Assembly (NCBI GenBank): GCA_023445955.1
Contig: JAEXJH010000681.1
Coordinates: forward strand, 1 to 6,666
DNA: 6,666 bases
Source: Pseudomonadota bacterium
Lineage (GTDB): Bacteria > Pseudomonadota > Alphaproteobacteria > Caulobacterales > Caulobacteraceae
Reading direction: 5' to 3'
Below the pieces are notes generated by a model. The model worked only from the letters and a program-made list of their open reading frames with translations. It ran no database searches and was not told where the DNA came from. How positions within the stretch are numbered: the stretch's first letter is position 1; the number at the start of each line of letters is the position of its first letter. The position numbers and the translations under genes are program-made. Shown piece after piece: positions 1 to 5,355 of the stretch.

Positions 1-20
1 CCATCGCTGCGATACGGAAG

Positions 21-50
21 GGCCCGGTGGAAACACCGGGCCTTTTCTTT
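21..50 (+). terminator. Intrinsic (rho-independent) terminator of an upstream gene
   Basis: A perfect 9-bp stem, GGCCCGGTG (21-29) with CACCGGGCC (34-42), closes a GAAA tetraloop (30-33) and is followed directly by TTTTCTTT (43-50). The GNRA loop and the T-tract both read on the + strand, so this ends a + strand gene or RNA whose body lies left of the window. On the opposite strand the hairpin is followed by CTTCCG, with no T-tract, so it is a poorer terminator for the minus-strand acetyltransferase gene that ends at 56. It may still block convergent readthrough. Confidence 0.9.
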
Positions 51-55
51 GTGGG

Positions 56-526
56 CTAGACCTCCAGCCGCCACATGATCAGCGGCCCGTCCTCGCTGTC
101 GATACGCTCGCCGAGGACCTGGAAGCCGTTGCGGGCCAGCACGGTCTGGGAGGCGGGATTGTCGACCGCGGTGTCGGCCGTCAGGGTGTCGACGCGGGCG
201 TCTTCCCGCGCCCAGGCGACGAGGTCGGCCACGGCGCGGGTCGCGACGCCTCGGCCCGACCGGGTGGGTGCGACGCCGTAGCCGATGTGCAGGCTGCTGT
301 CCTCGGCATTCAGCGGCTGGGTCGGCGACAGCAGGCCGACGACCTCGCCATCCTCGACGATCATCCAGGCGGCGGGACGGAACACCACGCGGATGTGGTC
401 GGCCAGCTGCTTCAGCATGGCCAGCACCTCGGGCGGGGCCAGGGGGCTGTCGGCCAGGCGATAGGGCGCCGGCGCCTCGCCCCGCAGCAGGCCGGCGAAA
501 GCTTCGGAGCTGGCTTCGATCAGCAC
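56..526 (-). CDS. GNAT-family N-acetyltransferase
   Basis: This 156-residue protein has the length of a single-domain GNAT enzyme. Such enzymes transfer an acetyl group from acetyl-CoA to an amine on a protein, antibiotic or small molecule; the substrate cannot be told here. The acetyl-CoA pyrophosphate-binding motif A is visible at residues 82-98, with the R-x-G-x-G-x-A core at R89-S-G-R-G-V-A95. It is followed by the usual helix and by the segment VDNPASQTVLARNGF (121-135), the Asn-x-x-S...GF pattern typical of RimJ/RimL-type (Acetyltransf_3-like) members. There is no signal peptide, so it is cytoplasmic. The start is GTG; it overlaps by one base the stop of the upstream secreted-protein gene (TAGTG), implying translational coupling and a shared transcript. 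No strong Shine-Dalgarno precedes it, consistent with coupling. Family is confident; substrate is unknown. Confidence 0.88.
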   Translation of the reverse strand: MLIEASSEAFAGLLRGEAPAPYRLADSPLAPPEVLAMLKQLADHIRVVFRPAAWMIVEDGEVVGLLSPTQPLNAEDSSLHIGYGVAPTRSGRGVATRAVADLVAWAREDARVDTLTADTAVDNPASQTVLARNGFQVLGERIDSEDGPLIMWRLEV

Positions 527-1293
527 TAGGGGGCCACCGCCAGCGTGCGAGCGTCGGCGGCCAGGCGCAGCCGGTGGCGCGCCCAGAGGGCCGTGCCTAG
601 CGTCCCGTCGACCCCCTCGGGCAGGTCCTCGGCCAGGGTGGCCGGCACGTTCTCGGCCAGCACTCCGCCGATCGACAGGGCGCGCAGCCGCGCCGGGGCC
701 TGGTGGCGGGCGTTCGGATCCAGCTTGCCGGTCGCCTTGGCCCCGCGCGTCGACAGCCGCGCCATGGCCTGGGAGGCGGTGTCGATGGCGAAGGCTCCAC
801 GCAGGGCCTCAGGCCCGTCGGAGACGGAGGCTGTGATGGTCGGCAGGCCCTCGATCACCTCGACCGGCAAAACGACTTGGCGGGCCGCTCTCCAGGGCTG
901 GTCGATGCGCACCCGGCAGTGGGCGAAGTCGATCTCGACGCTGTGTCCGGCCAGCACGTCCATGCCGATCACCCCGGCGATCGGGGTGACGAAGCCCGCG
1001 CCGCGCGCATCCAGGTCGGCGACCTTCACCGACACCGCCGGCGCCTTCAGGCCCGCGACCTCGACGGGCAGGGTCAGCTCTGGCGCGGTGATGCCCTCCA
1101 TCTGGGCCTTGGTCTCGTGCAGCAGGGGGCGCGGGGCCGAGAGGTCGATGACATAGTCGCCGGCCATGGTCCCCAGCACCGCCGGGGCGATCACGGCCCC
1201 GTTCTCGAACCAGCACGCCGTCTCGCCCGCTCGCGCGGCGCCAGCCAGGGGCAAGGAAAGCAGCAGGGCCAGGACGGAAACGCGGCGACGCAT
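526..1293 (-). CDS. Exported two-lobed retropepsin-like aspartic protease homologue
   Basis: This 255-residue protein opens with a signal peptide (MRRR, a hydrophobic run over about residues 6-18, then AGAARAG), with predicted cleavage near residue 22, so it is probably periplasmic. The mature part looks like two tandem retropepsin-type lobes. Lobe 1 has YVIDLSAP (47-54), where an active protease carries D-T/S-G, then the hallmark GVIGMDVL (107-114) followed by VEIDFAHCRVRI. Lobe 2 has FAIDTAS (168-174) and DGTLGTALW (229-237) followed by a matching terminal strand. The two half-sites are therefore D50-L-S and D171-T-A, neither a canonical DTG, and activity is uncertain. Two cysteines (C27, C126) could form a disulfide after export. 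The start is ATG with AGGG seven bases upstream (complement of 1301-1304). It is the first gene of a pair with the acetyltransferase, overlapping it by one base. A non-catalytic binding role is an alternative. Confidence 0.75.
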   Translation of the reverse strand: MRRRVSVLALLLSLPLAGAARAGETACWFENGAVIAPAVLGTMAGDYVIDLSAPRPLLHETKAQMEGITAPELTLPVEVAGLKAPAVSVKVADLDARGAGFVTPIAGVIGMDVLAGHSVEIDFAHCRVRIDQPWRAARQVVLPVEVIEGLPTITASVSDGPEALRGAFAIDTASQAMARLSTRGAKATGKLDPNARHQAPARLRALSIGGVLAENVPATLAEDLPEGVDGTLGTALWARHRLRLAADARTLAVAP

Positions 1294-1347
1294 GCCACGA
1301 CCCTAGCGCAGCCGTGACGGTTCGGCGACGGCCTCGACATCTTCGGC

Positions 1348-1358
1348 GAACGTCGTTC
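1348..1358. promoter_or_regulatory. Small palindrome in a divergent promoter region
   Basis: The 92-bp gap 1294-1385 must hold the promoters of both divergent gene pairs. It contains a perfect odd palindrome, GAACG-T-CGTTC (1348-1358), and two copies of TTCGGCGA (1321-1328 and 1342-1349) spaced 21 bp, or two helical turns. I find no convincing -35/-10 pair on either strand. An operator role is possible, but in DNA this GC-rich short repeats arise easily, so this is weak. Confidence 0.2.
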
Positions 1359-1373
1359 ATCCTGTCGTCAGTC

Positions 1374-1380
1374 GGAGGGG
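1374..1380 (+). promoter_or_regulatory. Ribosome binding site fixing the start of the TMEM175-type gene
   Basis: GGAGGGG lies five bases before the ATG at 1386. It decides between that ATG and an in-frame GTG at 1314, which has no comparable site and would add 24 Arg-rich residues unlike the family's N-terminus. Confidence 0.8.
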
Positions 1381-1385
1381 CGAAC

Positions 1386-2090
1386 ATGAGCGACGGACAC
1401 GATCCGGACCTGGAAGCGGGCAAGCGGCTGGACGCCTTTGTCGACGCGGCCTTCGCCTTCTCGGTGACCCTGCTGATCATCGCCAGCGCCGAACCCAGCG
1501 CCAGCATCGACGCCCTGTGGCGGGCGCTGGGGCGCATCCCCGCCTCGCTGGGCGCCTTCGCCCTGATCGCCATGTTCTGGCTGGCCTATCGCGAATACGG
1601 CCGGCTGGTCCCCCGCCGCGACACCCTGTCGACGCTGAACGCCCTGGCGATCGTCTTCACGGTGCTGGTCTACGTCTTTCCGCTGCGGATGCTGATCGAG
1701 TCCGGCTTCGGCTGGATCTCCGGCGGCCGGCTGGCTGGCCGGGAGATCATCCGCACCCTGGACGACCTGAGGGGCCTCTTCCGGATCTACGGCTTTGGCT
1801 TCGCGATCCTGGCCGGGCTGTTCACGGCCCTCTACCAGCACGCCCTCAACCGGCGGGACCGCCTGGGCGTCGCGACCGAGAGCCTGGCCTCGATCGGTAT
1901 GAGCCGTGACGTCTGGGTCATCGCGGCCGTCTCGGGCCTGGTCTCGGCGGGCCTGACCTTCGGACCGATGGCGGCGGCGCCGTGGCTGCCCGGCTGCGCC
2001 TACTGGCTGATCCCGCTGGCCATCGCCCTGCGCGAGCCGCTGTACCGTCGGCTGGCGCGCAAGCCTGTTGACGACAAGAACTTTGCATAA
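1386..2090 (+). CDS. TMEM175-family (DUF1211) integral membrane protein, putative K+ channel
   Basis: This 234-residue protein has about six hydrophobic segments (approximately 16-34, 52-69, 84-104, 132-152, 175-197 and 200-216). The first carries the family signature: KRLDAFVDAAFAFSVTLL (13-30) matches R-x-x-x-F-S-D-x-x-x-A-I-x-x-T-L-L. The later stretch FWLAYREY...LSTLNAL matches the conserved second and third helices. Bacterial TMEM175 proteins have one six-helix repeat, assemble as tetramers and conduct potassium; that function is family knowledge, not shown here. The Ser of the near-invariant F-S-D is Val here (F18-V-D20), and this copy has a longer loop after the third helix (105-131). 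It leads a two-gene + strand unit; the next gene starts 33 bp downstream with its own Shine-Dalgarno. A non-channel role for this divergent member is possible. Confidence 0.8.
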   Translation: MSDGHDPDLEAGKRLDAFVDAAFAFSVTLLIIASAEPSASIDALWRALGRIPASLGAFALIAMFWLAYREYGRLVPRRDTLSTLNALAIVFTVLVYVFPLRMLIESGFGWISGGRLAGREIIRTLDDLRGLFRIYGFGFAILAGLFTALYQHALNRRDRLGVATESLASIGMSRDVWVIAAVSGLVSAGLTFGPMAAAPWLPGCAYWLIPLAIALREPLYRRLARKPVDDKNFA

Positions 2091-2123
2091 CAAAGTCTGG
2101 TCGATTTCCAGGGGAGGACCGCC

Positions 2124-2702
2124 ATGTCCCGCAAGCTGTTCGCCGCGTCGCTGATCGCCGCCGTTCTCGCCGCCGCCGGCGCGGCCCGCGCCCAGATGCC
2201 GCCCGACCCCGGCCCGCGCATCGCGGCTCAAACCGAGGCGATGAAGAAGCTATCCTGGATGGACGGGACCTGGCGCGGTCCGGCCTGGAATATCGGCCCC
2301 ACCGGCCGTCACGAGATCACCCAGGCCGAACGGATCGGCCCGCTATTGGGCGGCGCGGTCAAGGTGGTCGAGGGGCGCGGCTACAATCCCGACGGCTCGA
2401 CCGGCTTCAACGCCCTGGGCGTGATCTCCTTCGAGCCCACGACGGGCGCCTATTCGCTGCGCTCGTACGCCATGGGCCAGGCGGGCGACTTCAAGCTGAC
2501 GCCGACCGCCGACGGCTATGTCTGGGAGATCCCGGCCGGGCCGATGACCCTCCGCTACACCGCCGTGGTCAAGGACGGCGCCTGGCGCGAGATCGGCGAG
2601 CGGGTCGTTCCCGGCCAGGCCCCGGTGCAGTTCTTCGAGATGAACCTCAAGCGCCTGGGTGACAGCGCCTGGCCGACGGCGGGGGCGATCCCGCCGAAAT
2701 AG
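2124..2702 (+). CDS. Exported lipocalin-like (DUF1579-type) protein of unknown function
   Basis: This 192-residue protein begins with a clear signal peptide: MSRK, a hydrophobic Ala/Leu/Val core, then AARA|Q with cleavage after residue 23, so it is likely periplasmic. No lipobox cysteine is present. The mature part starts with a Pro-rich linker, then LSWMDGTWRG (43-52), the opening strand typical of small bacterial lipocalin-like/DUF1579 beta barrels. GPLLGG (72-77), the segment FNALGVISFEPTTGAYSLRS (95-114) and alternating beta strands to about residue 176 complete the barrel. Such proteins usually bind a small hydrophobic ligand; no ligand or catalytic residue can be named. The start is ATG with GGGGAGG (2111-2117) six bases upstream. 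It lies 33 bp after the TMEM175-type gene, probably on the same transcript, and its stop is only 3 bp from the stop of the converging hydrolase gene. Confidence 0.75.
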   Translation: MSRKLFAASLIAAVLAAAGAARAQMPPDPGPRIAAQTEAMKKLSWMDGTWRGPAWNIGPTGRHEITQAERIGPLLGGAVKVVEGRGYNPDGSTGFNALGVISFEPTTGAYSLRSYAMGQAGDFKLTPTADGYVWEIPAGPMTLRYTAVVKDGAWREIGERVVPGQAPVQFFEMNLKRLGDSAWPTAGAIPPK

Positions 2703-2705
2703 GCC

Positions 2706-3386
2706 TCAAACCTCGCCCTTGCTTCCGCTCGAGCGGTGGAACAGCTGCGAGGTCCGCAGCAGGGCCAGCTTGGCGCTGTCGGGGTGGTGGCCGTTCGGGG
2801 CCACGAAGGCGTGGCCGGCGTCGTAGAGATGGATCGGCAGGTCCGGATGGGCGTCGCGGATGGCGTCGACATCGGCCAGCGGGATCATGCTGTCGGTCTT
2901 GCCGAAGTGCAGGATGGTCGGGACCTTCGGCGTCTCGTCGCGATAGGCCGCGATGTCGCCGCCGTAGAAGGCCGACACGGCCGTCAGCCCTTCACAGCGG
3001 CAGGCCGCCAGCCAGGCCGTGGTGCCGCCATAGCAGAAGCCCATGGCGAACACCGGCCCCGCCAGCGCGTCGATACAGGCCTGGACGCGGGGCAGGGCGG
3101 TCACGCCCCACCCCGTCGCCTTGCCCGCGGCCATGCGCGTGTCGAGGATCGCCGGCGTGGTGTCTTCGATCGGGAAGTCGGCGTCGGCCGCATCGAACAA
3201 GGCGGGGACCAGGACCTCATAGCCCTGCTCGGCCAGGCTGTCGGCCAACTGGCGCAGGTGCGGGGTGACCCCCCAGATGGCGTGCAGCATGACGACGCCG
3301 CCGCGCCGGGCTTCCTGCGGCGGCGCGTGGTAGGCGGCGAACGGCGCGCCGTCCTCCTTGCACGCCAGGGCGATCCTTTCGCCCAT
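2706..3386 (-). CDS. Dienelactone hydrolase family protein, Glu36-lacking paralogue
   Basis: This 226-residue cytoplasmic alpha/beta hydrolase has the usual length of dienelactone hydrolase (carboxymethylenebutenolidase), which opens dienelactones in chlorocatechol breakdown; most genomic homologues act on other, unknown esters or lactones. The triad is intact: Cys118 in the nucleophile elbow GFCYGG, Asp165 in GKTDSMIP and His192 in DAGHAF. The QEIFG motif, whose Glu36 holds and activates the cysteine in the classical enzyme, reads HAIWG here, with Ala36. The protein is also cysteine-rich (five Cys, including C-R-C at 129-131). Two starts compete. ATG at 3386 overlaps the upstream stop by one base (TGATG); GTG at 3389, one codon earlier, would give a four-base overlap. 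I chose ATG. Either implies translational coupling to the upstream paralogue. The gene is tail-to-tail with the lipocalin-like gene, with a 3-bp gap. Confidence 0.88.
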   Translation of the reverse strand: MGERIALACKEDGAPFAAYHAPPQEARRGGVVMLHAIWGVTPHLRQLADSLAEQGYEVLVPALFDAADADFPIEDTTPAILDTRMAAGKATGWGVTALPRVQACIDALAGPVFAMGFCYGGTTAWLAACRCEGLTAVSAFYGGDIAAYRDETPKVPTILHFGKTDSMIPLADVDAIRDAHPDLPIHLYDAGHAFVAPNGHHPDSAKLALLRTSQLFHRSSGSKGEV

Positions 3387-4066
3387 CACTTCGCGCCGTG
3401 GGCTTCGAAGAGCTCGACCGTTCGGGCGCGAGCCAGTTCGGCGTCGGCCAGATCGCTGTCAGGCCGGCCGTCGTTGTTGAAGCCGTGGCCGCTGTTTTCA
3501 TAGATGTAGACCGGCACATCCGGGTGCGCGGCCTCGACCTTGGCCTTGACCTCGTCGGCGGGGATGTGGCCGTCCTGGCGGCCCAGATGCACGATCACCG
3601 GCGCGGTCAGCGCCAGCTCGGCATTGGCCGCGATCATGCTGCCGTAATAGGCCGCGCCCGCCGCGAGGCCTTTCAGCCGGCCGGCCGACAGCCAGACCAG
3701 CGAGCCGCCCAGGCAGTAGCCCACGGCGAAAACCGGACCGCGCGCCGCCAGGTCGTCGATGCAGGCCTGGATGTCCGACAGCATCGCGTCGATGCCGACC
3801 TTCTGCACATAGCTGACGCCGGTCTGGAAGCCCTGCGGATTGTGCTCGGCGGTGAAGCCCGGCTCGGCGCGGTCGAAGATTGACGGGGCCAGCACCTCGA
3901 AGCCCTTGGCCGCCCAGCGCGCGACGTCGGCCTGGACGTACTGGTCGAGGCCGAAGATCTCCTGGATCACGACCACGCCGCCCTTGCGCGCGCCTTCCGG
4001 CTGGGCGTGCTGGGCGGTGAAGGCAAAGCCGTCGATGGCGGAGTTCAGGGTGACGGTGTCGGACAT
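3386..4066 (-). CDS. Dienelactone hydrolase family protein, canonical paralogue
   Basis: This 226-residue protein keeps every hallmark of the dienelactone hydrolase family: VVVIQEIFG (31-39) with Glu36, the elbow GYCLGG with Cys118, Asp165 in GRQDGHIP and His194 in NSGHGF. It has no signal peptide and acts in the cytoplasm. It is expected to be a Cys-Asp-His hydrolase of a lactone or ester; no aromatic-degradation gene (chlorocatechol dioxygenase, muconate cycloisomerase) is nearby to support true dienelactone as substrate. The start is ATG with AGGGAG (complement of 4074-4079) seven bases upstream. Its stop overlaps the start of the second paralogue, so the two look like a tandem duplication kept as a coupled unit and perhaps as a heteromeric or division-of-labour pair. 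A strong hairpin lies just 22 bp upstream of the start, between this gene and ychF. Confidence 0.92.
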   Translation of the reverse strand: MSDTVTLNSAIDGFAFTAQHAQPEGARKGGVVVIQEIFGLDQYVQADVARWAAKGFEVLAPSIFDRAEPGFTAEHNPQGFQTGVSYVQKVGIDAMLSDIQACIDDLAARGPVFAVGYCLGGSLVWLSAGRLKGLAAGAAYYGSMIAANAELALTAPVIVHLGRQDGHIPADEVKAKVEAAHPDVPVYIYENSGHGFNNDGRPDSDLADAELARARTVELFEAHGAK

Positions 4067-4085
4067 AGGCGTACTCCCTAATGAG

Positions 4086-4114
4086 AAACGGCCGGGGCGT
4101 TTCCGCTCCGGCCG
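4086..4114 (-). terminator. Strong hairpin after ychF, probable intrinsic terminator
   Basis: Read on the minus strand, 11 base pairs (one G-T wobble) pair positions 4104-4114 with 4089-4099 around a GAAA tetraloop, followed by TTTCTCAT. The GNRA loop and the short T-tract both point to minus-strand use, as terminator of ychF, whose stop is 18 bp upstream. The T-tract is short (three T, then CTC), so termination may be partial. The stem ends only about 10 bp before the Shine-Dalgarno of the downstream hydrolase gene, so it could also sit in that gene's mRNA leader. Confidence 0.7.
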
Positions 4115-4132
4115 CTGGTGTGTTCTGATCGT

Positions 4133-5233
4133 TTAGACGTTGAAGCGGAAGTGCATCACGTCGCCGTCCTTGACGACATATTCCTTGCCTTCGGCGCGCA
4201 TCTTGCCGGCTTCCTTGGCCGGGCCTTCGCCGCCCAGCTTGACGAAGTCGTCGAAGGCGATGGTTTCGGGGCGGATGTAGCCCTTCTCGAAGTCGGTGTG
4301 GATGACGCCAGCCGCCTGCGGGCCGGTGTCGCCGACGTGGATGGTCCAGGCGCGGGCTTCCTTTGGGCCAACCGTGAAGTAGGTCTGCAGGTTCAGAAGC
4401 GTGTAGGCCTCGCGGATCAGGCGGTTCAGGCCCGGCTCTTCCAGGCCCAGGGTCTCGAGGAACTCGGCGCGTTCCTCAGAGTCCAGCAGGGCGATCTCGC
4501 TCTCGATCTGGGCCGAGATGACGACGCTCTTGGCGTTGTCCTTGGCGGCGCGTTCGGCGACGAGGTCGCTGTACTTGTTGCCCTTGTCGGCGCTGCCTTC
4601 GTCGACATTGCAAACGTACAGGGCCGGCAGCGAGGTCAGCAGCTGCAGCATGTGCCACGCCTTCTCGTCGTCGGCGTCGATCTTGGCGGCGCGGGCCGGG
4701 CGGCCTTCGCGCAGCAGGGCCAGGGCGATGTTGGCCAGGCGCAGCGTGTTGGCGCTTTCCTTGTCGGCGCCGACCTTGGCGCGCTTCTCCAGAGCGGGGA
4801 CGCGCTTTTCCAGGCTTTCCAGGTCGGCCAGCATCAGCTCCATCTCGATGATCTCGAGATCGCTGATCGGGTCGATGCGGCCTTCGACGTGGACGATGTC
4901 GCCGTCCTCGAAGCAGCGCGCCACGAAGGCCACGGCGTCGCAGTCGCGGATGTTGGCCAGGAACTGGTTGCCCAGGCCTTCGCCCTTCGACGCGCCGCGC
5001 ACCAGGCCGGCGATGTCGACGAAGGTGATGCGGGCCGGGATGATTTCCTTGGAGCCGGCGATCTTGGCCAGGGCGTCCAGGCGCGGCTCGGGCACGGCGA
5101 CTTCGCCGGTGTTGGGCTCGATCGTGCAGAACGGATAGTTCGCGGCCTGGGCCGACGCCGTCTGGGTCAGGGCGTTGAACAGAGTGGACTTGCCGACGTT
5201 GGGCAGGCCGACGATGGCGACTTTAAGGGCCAT
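4133..5233 (-). CDS. ychF: Redox-regulated ribosome-binding ATPase YchF (Obg family)
   Basis: This 366-residue protein, close to the family's usual ~363, is full length. It belongs to the TRAFAC/Obg class but hydrolyses ATP rather than GTP; it binds ribosomes and, in Escherichia coli, is linked to the oxidative stress response. Visible motifs are the Walker A/G1 GLPNVGKST (9-17), the G3 motif DIAGLVRGASKGEGLG (73-88), and the altered G4 CNVDE (208-212), where N-x-x-E replaces the guanine-specific NKxD, the hallmark of ATP preference. A helical coiled-coil insert spans about 130-200, and a C-terminal TGS domain about 283-366 includes QTYFTVGPKEARAWTI. The start is ATG, giving the canonical MALKVAIVGLPNVGKS opening; an upstream extension would be non-homologous. 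The Shine-Dalgarno is weak (GAGAG, complement of 5238-5242). It is divergent from pirin and followed by a hairpin terminator. Confidence 0.98.
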   Translation of the reverse strand: MALKVAIVGLPNVGKSTLFNALTQTASAQAANYPFCTIEPNTGEVAVPEPRLDALAKIAGSKEIIPARITFVDIAGLVRGASKGEGLGNQFLANIRDCDAVAFVARCFEDGDIVHVEGRIDPISDLEIIEMELMLADLESLEKRVPALEKRAKVGADKESANTLRLANIALALLREGRPARAAKIDADDEKAWHMLQLLTSLPALYVCNVDEGSADKGNKYSDLVAERAAKDNAKSVVISAQIESEIALLDSEERAEFLETLGLEEPGLNRLIREAYTLLNLQTYFTVGPKEARAWTIHVGDTGPQAAGVIHTDFEKGYIRPETIAFDDFVKLGGEGPAKEAGKMRAEGKEYVVKDGDVMHFRFNV

Positions 5234-5263
5234 GGAACTCTCGTGGATTTCGTTGGGCGGGCG

Positions 5264-5292
5264 ATTAGCACGGATGGCTGGGAAAGGCGAAC
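5264..5292 (-). promoter_or_regulatory. Possible ychF promoter
   Basis: On the minus strand GTTCGCC (complement of 5286-5292) and GCTAAT (complement of 5264-5269) are 16 bp apart. The GCTA start resembles the Caulobacter housekeeping -10 (GCTANAWC), but the rest and the -35 match poorly. It would give a leader of about 20-25 nt. This is the most AT-containing spot of the ychF-proximal gap; it is a guess. Confidence 0.22.
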
Positions 5293-5304
5293 GACAGGCC
5301 CCTC

Positions 5305-5319
5305 TTGCACGAACTGCAA
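5305..5319. promoter_or_regulatory. Perfect inverted repeat TTGCA-N5-TGCAA, candidate LysR-type operator
   Basis: TTGCA (5305-5309) and TGCAA (5315-5319) are perfect inverted arms separated by CGAAC. The T at 5306 and A at 5318 satisfy the T-N11-A rule of LysR-type regulator boxes. It lies in the 122-bp gap between the divergent ychF and pirin genes, 37 bp before the pirin start and overlapping its putative -35. It may therefore serve one or both genes. No LysR gene is in the window. Confidence 0.35.
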
Positions 5320-5333
5320 CCAGATCTGATATC
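5305..5333 (+). promoter_or_regulatory. Possible pirin promoter
   Basis: TTGCACG (5305-5311) resembles a -35 element. CTGATATC (5326-5333), 14 bp later, matches five of the eight positions of the Caulobacter -10 consensus GCTANAWC, one of them the free N. This spacing is within the range known for that sigma factor. Transcription would start near 5340, leaving a leader of about 15 nt that includes the pirin Shine-Dalgarno. The match is moderate. Confidence 0.3.
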
Positions 5334-5342
5334 AATGCGCGA

Positions 5343-5348
5343 AAGGAG
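5343..5348 (+). promoter_or_regulatory. Ribosome binding site fixing the pirin start
   Basis: AAGGAG lies seven bases before the ATG at 5356. It selects this ATG over an in-frame TTG at 5305, which would add 17 residues absent from pirins and would overlap the promoter-like elements. Confidence 0.8.
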
Positions 5349-5355
5349 CTTCCCC

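Noticed and set aside
545..1317. Long + strand frames over the retropepsin-like gene.
   Set aside because: They are shadows of the minus-strand gene: no ribosome binding sites, repetitive Arg/Ser/Ala or Gly/Asp/Gln composition and no domains.
1314..1385. A 24-residue N-terminal extension of the TMEM175-type protein from GTG at 1314.
   Set aside because: The extension is Arg-rich, has no ribosome binding site and no family counterpart, while GGAGGGG precedes the ATG at 1386.
1348..1385. A LexA box (GTTC-N7-GTTC) in the divergent promoter gap.
   Set aside because: GTTC/GAAC strings occur at 1348, 1355 and 1382, but no pair has the required seven-base spacing in direct orientation.
4118..5329. 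A 403-codon open frame on the + strand covering all of ychF, longer than ychF itself.
   Set aside because: It is the antisense shadow of a strongly GC3-biased gene. Its translation is low-complexity Val/Asp/Gly/Gln-rich with no family motif, and ychF on the other strand is unmistakable.
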